From positions 1 to 64,000 of the forward strand of contig JADKBK010000038.1 in the NCBI GenBank assembly GCA_016715075.1: a stretch of DNA of 64,000 nt, in the 5' to 3' direction. Both the position numbers and the translations under genes were made by a program. Position 1 is the first letter of the stretch. Every line of letters begins with the position of its first letter. This DNA comes from Bacteroidales bacterium. Its GTDB lineage: Bacteria > Bacteroidota > Bacteroidia > Bacteroidales > VadinHA17. The notes under the pieces were generated by a model. It searched no databases. It saw nothing but the letters and a program-made list of their open reading frames with translations, and was not told the DNA's origin. Below are positions 59,374 through 64,000 of the stretch, in pieces.

Positions 59374-60885
59374 TTGAGCGTATTTTTTGCAAATCAGATT
59401 ATTGGCGTGGGTGAAAGTGAATTGAAGCATAAGACGGTAAAGGGATTCTTCTGGAGTTCAATGGAGAGTCTTTTCAGTCAGGGAATGGGTATCATATTCG
59501 GGATATTTCTCGCCCGGATGCTTTCCCCTCAGGAGTTTGGGCTTCTCGGAATGATCACAATCTTCATCTCTGTTGCCCAGGTCTTTGTTGACAGCGGACT
59601 GAGTCAATCCCTTATCCGGAAGAAGGAGTGCACAACAAATGACTACAGTACAATTTTCTGGATTAACATTGCTGTCGGATTACTGAGTTATGCACTGATA
59701 TGGATAGCCGCCCCCTTTATAGCCCGCTTTTATGATAAACCGGAACTGGTATCTCTTACAAGAGTAACTGCACTGGCTATTATTATTGGGTCTGTTACAC
59801 TTATCCAGCAGACAATACTTACAAAGGATCTCGATTTCAAAACACTAACCAAATCATCTGTAGCCGGCACATTTATTTCTGGTATTACATCAATTATTCT
59901 GGCTTGGCTGGGATATGGCGTCTGGAGTCTGGTATGGAGAACAATTATTAACCAGGCAGTGCGGTCAACAATACTCTGGAACCGGAATAAATGGTGGCCA
60001 AAGCTTTTCTGCAGCAAATCAATACTTAAAGATCACTTTGCCTTTGGGTCAAACATTCTTGTTATTTCGATCGTAGCGGCGCTTTATAAAAACTTTTACA
60101 ATCTGATAATCGGTAAAAATTATTCTGATAAGATTTTAGGCTATTATACCAATGCCGACCAGTACAGCCTGATGCCCTCCAGCACTATCTCAACAATTAC
60201 CAATAAGGTTAGCTACCCGGTACTTTCAGAGATGCAAAATGACAATCAGCGGTTAAAGTCAAGCATACATAAGCTGATCACTATCGTAATGTACATCTCT
60301 TTTGTTATAATGTTTGGCCTTGCTGCCATAGCAAAACCGCTTTTTATTATTGTACTGGGAGAAAAGTGGTTGCCGTCAGTCGTTATATTTCAGGTTTTAT
60401 GCATTGCCTATGCCATTACACCTATGCATATAATTAATCAGAATATAATGAAGATAAAGGGGCGCTCAGATCTTTTTCTGAGGACGGAGATCATCAAATA
60501 CATTGTTTTTACCCCTCTTCTGATCATTGGAGCCATCTATGGAATTACACTTCTTATAGCAGGGATTGTATTCTTTTACTGGATCGGCTTCCTTATCAAT
60601 GCCATCTACTCCAAAAGGTTGATAGACTACTCAATGACGGATCAGAGTATTGATTTTCTGCCGGTTATGGGAATCGCTTTTTTCCCTGCCATAATTACAT
60701 GGTCACTCGGCATTTTTCTCTCATTAAGCAATATAATGCTTCTTTCAGTTCAGATTGTACTATATCCGGGGCTTGTTGTTATCCTGTCGGTAATATTCAG
60801 GTTACCTGCCTTTTACGAGCTAATTGAGATCCTGAAAGATAAACTAACCCTTTCAAATTTTGTTAATACAATAAGCAGGTCATAA
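59374..60885 (+). CDS. Polysaccharide flippase (MOP superfamily, Wzx-like)
   Basis: A 503-residue protein with about 12-14 membrane helices. It starts in the family manner with KHKTVKGFFWSSMESLFSQG, followed by GIFLARMLSPQEFGLLGM, and has FGSNILVISIVAALYKNFYN in the middle. It is of the LPS/teichuronic-acid exporter type that flips lipid-linked oligosaccharides across the inner membrane. The longest frame starts at TTG 59374; GTG 59407 or TTG 59422 are possible and would remove a poorly conserved N-terminus. Its stop TAA overlaps the ATG of the next gene. Confidence 0.85.
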   Translation: MSVFFANQIIGVGESELKHKTVKGFFWSSMESLFSQGMGIIFGIFLARMLSPQEFGLLGMITIFISVAQVFVDSGLSQSLIRKKECTTNDYSTIFWINIAVGLLSYALIWIAAPFIARFYDKPELVSLTRVTALAIIIGSVTLIQQTILTKDLDFKTLTKSSVAGTFISGITSIILAWLGYGVWSLVWRTIINQAVRSTILWNRNKWWPKLFCSKSILKDHFAFGSNILVISIVAALYKNFYNLIIGKNYSDKILGYYTNADQYSLMPSSTISTITNKVSYPVLSEMQNDNQRLKSSIHKLITIVMYISFVIMFGLAAIAKPLFIIVLGEKWLPSVVIFQVLCIAYAITPMHIINQNIMKIKGRSDLFLRTEIIKYIVFTPLLIIGAIYGITLLIAGIVFFYWIGFLINAIYSKRLIDYSMTDQSIDFLPVMGIAFFPAIITWSLGIFLSLSNIMLLSVQIVLYPGLVVILSVIFRLPAFYELIEILKDKLTLSNFVNTISRS

Positions 60886-61793
60886 TGAATTCAATAAGAC
60901 GACTCTGGCAACGGGCATCACCCAACTTCCTCCTGGTATTAGTTCGTTTTCTCCTTGAACCTAAAGACTATACTGTTCGTCGGAAAGCTGTCCTGAAGTA
61001 TTACAGCAAGGTTGATCCTGCCACTCTTCCCCCGGAAATAGCGGAAGGCATAAAATTTCTCAGGAGTCATAAATACACACCGCTTCCCTACAGGTGGACC
61101 AGGAAATATGAAAACTTTATTCCTGAGGTTTTCAGGGATGAGTCAAATCAATTTCTATATGTCGTTTATGAAGGCAGGACAATGTACTTCCCCCGACGTT
61201 TTACCAGTACCGAAGTAGTCTGGGCAGTCAGAGCGGCTATGAGAGAGCAGGATAACCATTCCCCTCATTTATATCTGACGGATGACTTCCATCCTGAAGA
61301 AGGCAGTATAATTGTGGATGCCGGCGTGGCAGAAGGGAATTTTGCCCTCTCGGTAATTGAAAAAGCCAAAAGACTCTACCTGATAGAGTGTGATCCTGAG
61401 TGGATGGAAGCTCTCAGGCTTACTTTTGAGCCATGGAAAGATAAAGTTGTCTTTGTTGAGAAATTCATGTCTGACAAGCCGGGCGAAAATACTACATCCC
61501 TGGATGAACTGTTAAGCAGTGAAGGAGAAGGGAATTATTTTATAAAACTCGATATTGAAGGGTATGAACAAAAGGCGCTTGCAGGAATGAAAAATCTGAT
61601 TGAATCGGGTAATCCTGTCAGGATGAATGTGTGTACCTACCATAATCCTGATGATTTTACAGATATCTGGTCAACTCTTGAATCATACGGATTTCTGTGC
61701 AAAGCGACGGAAGGTTATGTGCTTTTTTTTCATCCCGGGGAGAAACCGGAATTTCGAAAGGTATTGATAAGGGCGGAAAAGCAACGGAAGTAA
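60885..61793 (+). CDS. FkbM family methyltransferase
   Basis: A 302-residue protein whose C-terminal two thirds are an FkbM-type class I methyltransferase: GSIIVDAGVAEGNFALSVIE (SAM motif I), LYLIECDPEWMEALRLTF (motif II) and YFIKLDIEGYEQKALAGMKN, the D-I-E-G-x-E signature of the family. It probably O-methylates a sugar in the glycan assembled by the locus. It starts at the last base of the flippase stop codon, so the two are translationally coupled. Confidence 0.9.
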   Translation: MNSIRRLWQRASPNFLLVLVRFLLEPKDYTVRRKAVLKYYSKVDPATLPPEIAEGIKFLRSHKYTPLPYRWTRKYENFIPEVFRDESNQFLYVVYEGRTMYFPRRFTSTEVVWAVRAAMREQDNHSPHLYLTDDFHPEEGSIIVDAGVAEGNFALSVIEKAKRLYLIECDPEWMEALRLTFEPWKDKVVFVEKFMSDKPGENTTSLDELLSSEGEGNYFIKLDIEGYEQKALAGMKNLIESGNPVRMNVCTYHNPDDFTDIWSTLESYGFLCKATEGYVLFFHPGEKPEFRKVLIRAEKQRK

Positions 61794-61803
61794 CAGGAGA
61801 AGT

Positions 61804-63078
61804 TCAGCTTTTATAGTTTAAGATGGATACCAGACGTCCTGTCAGATTTTCCCTGGTATACTCCGGAGGCTGAATCATTTCTGTACCACTTCCGGCTTTG
61901 TAAAATTCTTCAATTATTGTGCAGATACCTTCAGAGTTATCATATTCAGCAGATCTGCCATTACCTGACCTTCTTAAAATATCAGCAGCGTCTCCATCGG
62001 TGGGACCTATACATAATATGGGTCTGGCTGAAGCCAGGTATTCAAACAGCTTTCCGGTAATTATACTCTTATTGCTACGGTGATCAGGTATTATCAGCAG
62101 AAGGAGAGAAGAACCAGTCATATATCTGACTGCTGCGTCATGATTTACATATGGTATAAATTCGGTTGGAGCATTGCCCCTTTTTGACCGGATAATATCC
62201 TGCTGCTGCAATGAAACAGATCCTACAAATCTTAGTCTCAGACTGTATCCCTTTTTAACGAGATTATTAACAGCCTCCATAAATCCTGTTACAGGATAGG
62301 CATCAGAAAGTGTTCCGATATAAGATATCGTGAAAACATCGGACTGTGAAGAATCAGCATGCAGAAAGTCCTCCCTGTCATACCCGTTTGTTATTACTTC
62401 TATCTTGTTGTCAATACCTTTCAGCTTGTTACTGAAGCTGCTTTTCAATGATTTTCCGACAGTGATTATTCTGTCAGCGCCTCTGAGGACATCCTTTTCA
62501 TATTTCTCATCCAACCTGAGTGCCATAGTTGTATGATAGAAACTGTCATAATAATAGATGTCTGTCCAGGGATCACGAAGATCAGCTATCCATGTTAAGC
62601 GCGGAAATTTCTTTTTGAGTTTCAGCCCGATCAGCTGTGTTGAGTGTGGAGGACTGGTGGTAATTATATGCTTTATATCCTCTTTATCAACTAACCGGCA
62701 TGCTTCACGGAATGCGTATTTATTCCATCCCTTCCTTGGGTCAGGTATAAAAAAATTTCCGCGGATGAACCTTATTATTTTTCCTGTAATGGTGTTGTTG
62801 CCATTTGCGGCAAACCCTGCGGATGGTATTTTTGTTTTGTCTTTTTTATATAAACTGAACCAGTCGGTTGCCCTGGTTCGGTGAACCTTCAAATCAGGTG
62901 AGATTTCTCTGAGCAGGGAATTATCGATCGCAGGGTATGCAGCATACTCAGGGTTTACGGTAAGTATAACAGGTTCCCATCCTGATGCCGGCAGATATTT
63001 CGCGAATTTCAGCCAGCGTTGAACGCCGGCTCCCGATCCGGGTGGCCAGTAATAGGTTATAATAAGAACCTTGTGCAT
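61804..63078 (-). CDS. Glycosyltransferase family 4 (GT-B fold)
   Basis: A 424-residue GT-B glycosyltransferase with the N-terminal YYWPPGSGAGVQRWLKFAKY and WEPVILTVNP, typical for Bacteroidota GT4 enzymes with a long N-terminal domain. ITTSPPHSTQLIGLKLKKKF lies in the middle. The donor-side region TGKLFEYLASARPILCIGPT has the E of the E-x7 pattern. The sugar specificity is unknown. It converges with the FkbM gene and starts 1 base after the stop of glyS on the same strand. Confidence 0.9.
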   Translation of the reverse strand: MHKVLIITYYWPPGSGAGVQRWLKFAKYLPASGWEPVILTVNPEYAAYPAIDNSLLREISPDLKVHRTRATDWFSLYKKDKTKIPSAGFAANGNNTITGKIIRFIRGNFFIPDPRKGWNKYAFREACRLVDKEDIKHIITTSPPHSTQLIGLKLKKKFPRLTWIADLRDPWTDIYYYDSFYHTTMALRLDEKYEKDVLRGADRIITVGKSLKSSFSNKLKGIDNKIEVITNGYDREDFLHADSSQSDVFTISYIGTLSDAYPVTGFMEAVNNLVKKGYSLRLRFVGSVSLQQQDIIRSKRGNAPTEFIPYVNHDAAVRYMTGSSLLLLIIPDHRSNKSIITGKLFEYLASARPILCIGPTDGDAADILRRSGNGRSAEYDNSEGICTIIEEFYKAGSGTEMIQPPEYTRENLTGRLVSILNYKS

Positions 63079-63079
63079 T

Positions 63080-64000
63080 TTAAAGCTTCTTTAATAAGCT
63101 CTGGATAGATACTTTCTCTTTGATTATTTCCCTAAGCTGATCAATTCCGACTCTCTCCTGGTTCATTTCATCACGATACCTTATGGTGACAGTATTATCT
63201 TCAAGAGTCTGGTGATCAATTGTTATACAATATGGAGTACCGATAGCATCCTGGCGCCTGTAACGTCTGCCTATCGAATCTTTGTCGTCGTACTGGCAGT
63301 TGAAGTCAAACTTGAGGTCATGTACAATTTTGTCAGCTATGTCAGGAAGACCATCTTTTTACAAGAGGCATCACGGCAAGCTTAACCGGAGCCAGGAATG
63401 AAGGTAATCTCAATACTACTCGTGTATCAGAAGTGCCGTCTTCCTTCTTAAGCTCCTCCTCACGGTAGGCGGCAGATATTACCTGCAGGAACATCCTGTC
63501 AACCCCGATAGATGTTTCTATTACAAATGGGACATAAGACTCGCCTTTCTCCGGATCGAAATACTGCATCTTTTTCCCGCTGTATTCCTGATGTTGTTTC
63601 AGATCATAATCGGTCCGGGAATGTATGCCTTCAACTTCCTTAAAACCGAATGGGAATTTGTATTCTATATCTGTTGCAGCATTAGCATAATGGGCAAGCT
63701 TGGTGTGGTCGTGGAAACGATAGTTATCACTTCCAAAACCAAGAGCCTGATGCCACTTCATTCTTGTCTCCTTCCATTTGGCGAACCAATCCAGCTCACT
63801 TCCGGGCTGGACAAAGAACTGCATCTCCATCTGTTCAAATTCTCTCATCCTGAAGATGAACTGCCTGGCCACTATCTCATTCCTGAATGCTTTTCCAATC
63901 TGGGCAATACCAAAAGGTAGTTTCATCCTTCCTGTTTTCTGGACATTCAGGAAGTTTACGAATATTCCCTGGGCTGTTTCCGGACGGAGATATATCTTGC
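63080..64000 (-). CDS. glyS: Glycyl-tRNA synthetase (partial, one frameshift)
   Basis: The window edge cuts this gene at its 5' side. From 64000 the frame reads KIYLRPETAQGIFVNFLNVQ, FGIAQIGKAFRNEI and EFEQMEMQFFV, the class II core of eukaryote-type single-chain GlyRS, and continues to PLVK at about 63360. There the run of five A (minus strand) puts it out of frame (PLVKRWSS, stop). In the neighbouring frame the anticodon-binding domain follows normally: DGLPDIADKIVHDL, QYDDKDSIGRRYRRQDAIGT and DNTVTIRYRDEM, with a stop at 63080-63082. It charges tRNA-Gly and is essential, so the frameshift is most probably a sequencing error. Confidence 0.9.

Overview
The window comes from a member of the Bacteroidota, most likely a Bacteroidales-type environmental lineage. 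The evidence is a type IX secretion system (T9SS) component (PorZ), a PorP/SprF protein next to a giant SprB-like adhesin with a type B (CHU_C-like) C-terminal sorting domain, the ftsX-DUF3098-uppP-truB-queA gene order, and TAnnTTTG promoter boxes.

Region 1 (1-1656) is a decayed IS1380-family insertion sequence. Its transposase is frameshifted and lies on the minus strand, and its imperfect terminal inverted repeats sit at 1-27 and about 1629-1656. It is inserted into the middle of an attC-like site.

Region 2 (1657-11395) is the most unusual part: an array of small gene cassettes, all read on the plus strand. They are separated by long imperfect palindromes of 127-369 bp that begin near CTAACA and end near GTTAG. 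Each of seven cassettes, plus one decayed pair, begins with 9-16 bases that are the near-perfect reverse complement of its own end. That is what cassettes excised and reinserted at folded attC sites of an integron would leave. No integrase is in the window, and the sites differ from textbook attC. Cargo: two MntA/HepT toxin-antitoxin pairs, two ParE-type pairs (the last one broken), an RDD membrane protein, a TlpA-like thioredoxin lipoprotein, a DUF4375 lipoprotein, a Crp-like regulator with an SRPBCC protein, and a truncated YdeI-like protein. The array begins outside the window, because the site at 1657 is cut by the IS.

Region 3 (11654-33416) is ordinary chromosome: two hypothetical genes, a quinone-oxidoreductase-like enzyme, tRNA-Asn with a degenerate tRNA beside it, a PfkB sugar/adenosine kinase, a collagen-like lipoprotein, an M16 peptidase, a deoxynucleoside kinase, a GH3-family protein, recO (three frameshifts), two paralogous adenylate cyclase-HD proteins flanking porZ and rdgB, ilvE, and the ftsX-DUF3098-uppP-truB-queA group.

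Region 4 (33787-53501) is one giant secreted adhesin gene of about 18.7 kb followed by porP/sprF. The adhesin is made of four families of tandem repeats (92, about 84, 91 and 102 residues), then SprB-like repeats and the sorting domain. Three indels split its reading frame; together they restore the frame, so it is one gene.

Region 5 (53495-64000) is a surface polysaccharide locus: a methyltransferase, a YfhO membrane protein, three glycosyltransferases, a flippase and an FkbM methyltransferase. It ends in glycyl-tRNA synthetase, which is cut by the window edge and frameshifted.

Many genes, including recO and glyS, carry single-base indels, mostly in short homopolymers. This pattern suggests uncorrected sequencing error at least as much as real pseudogenes.
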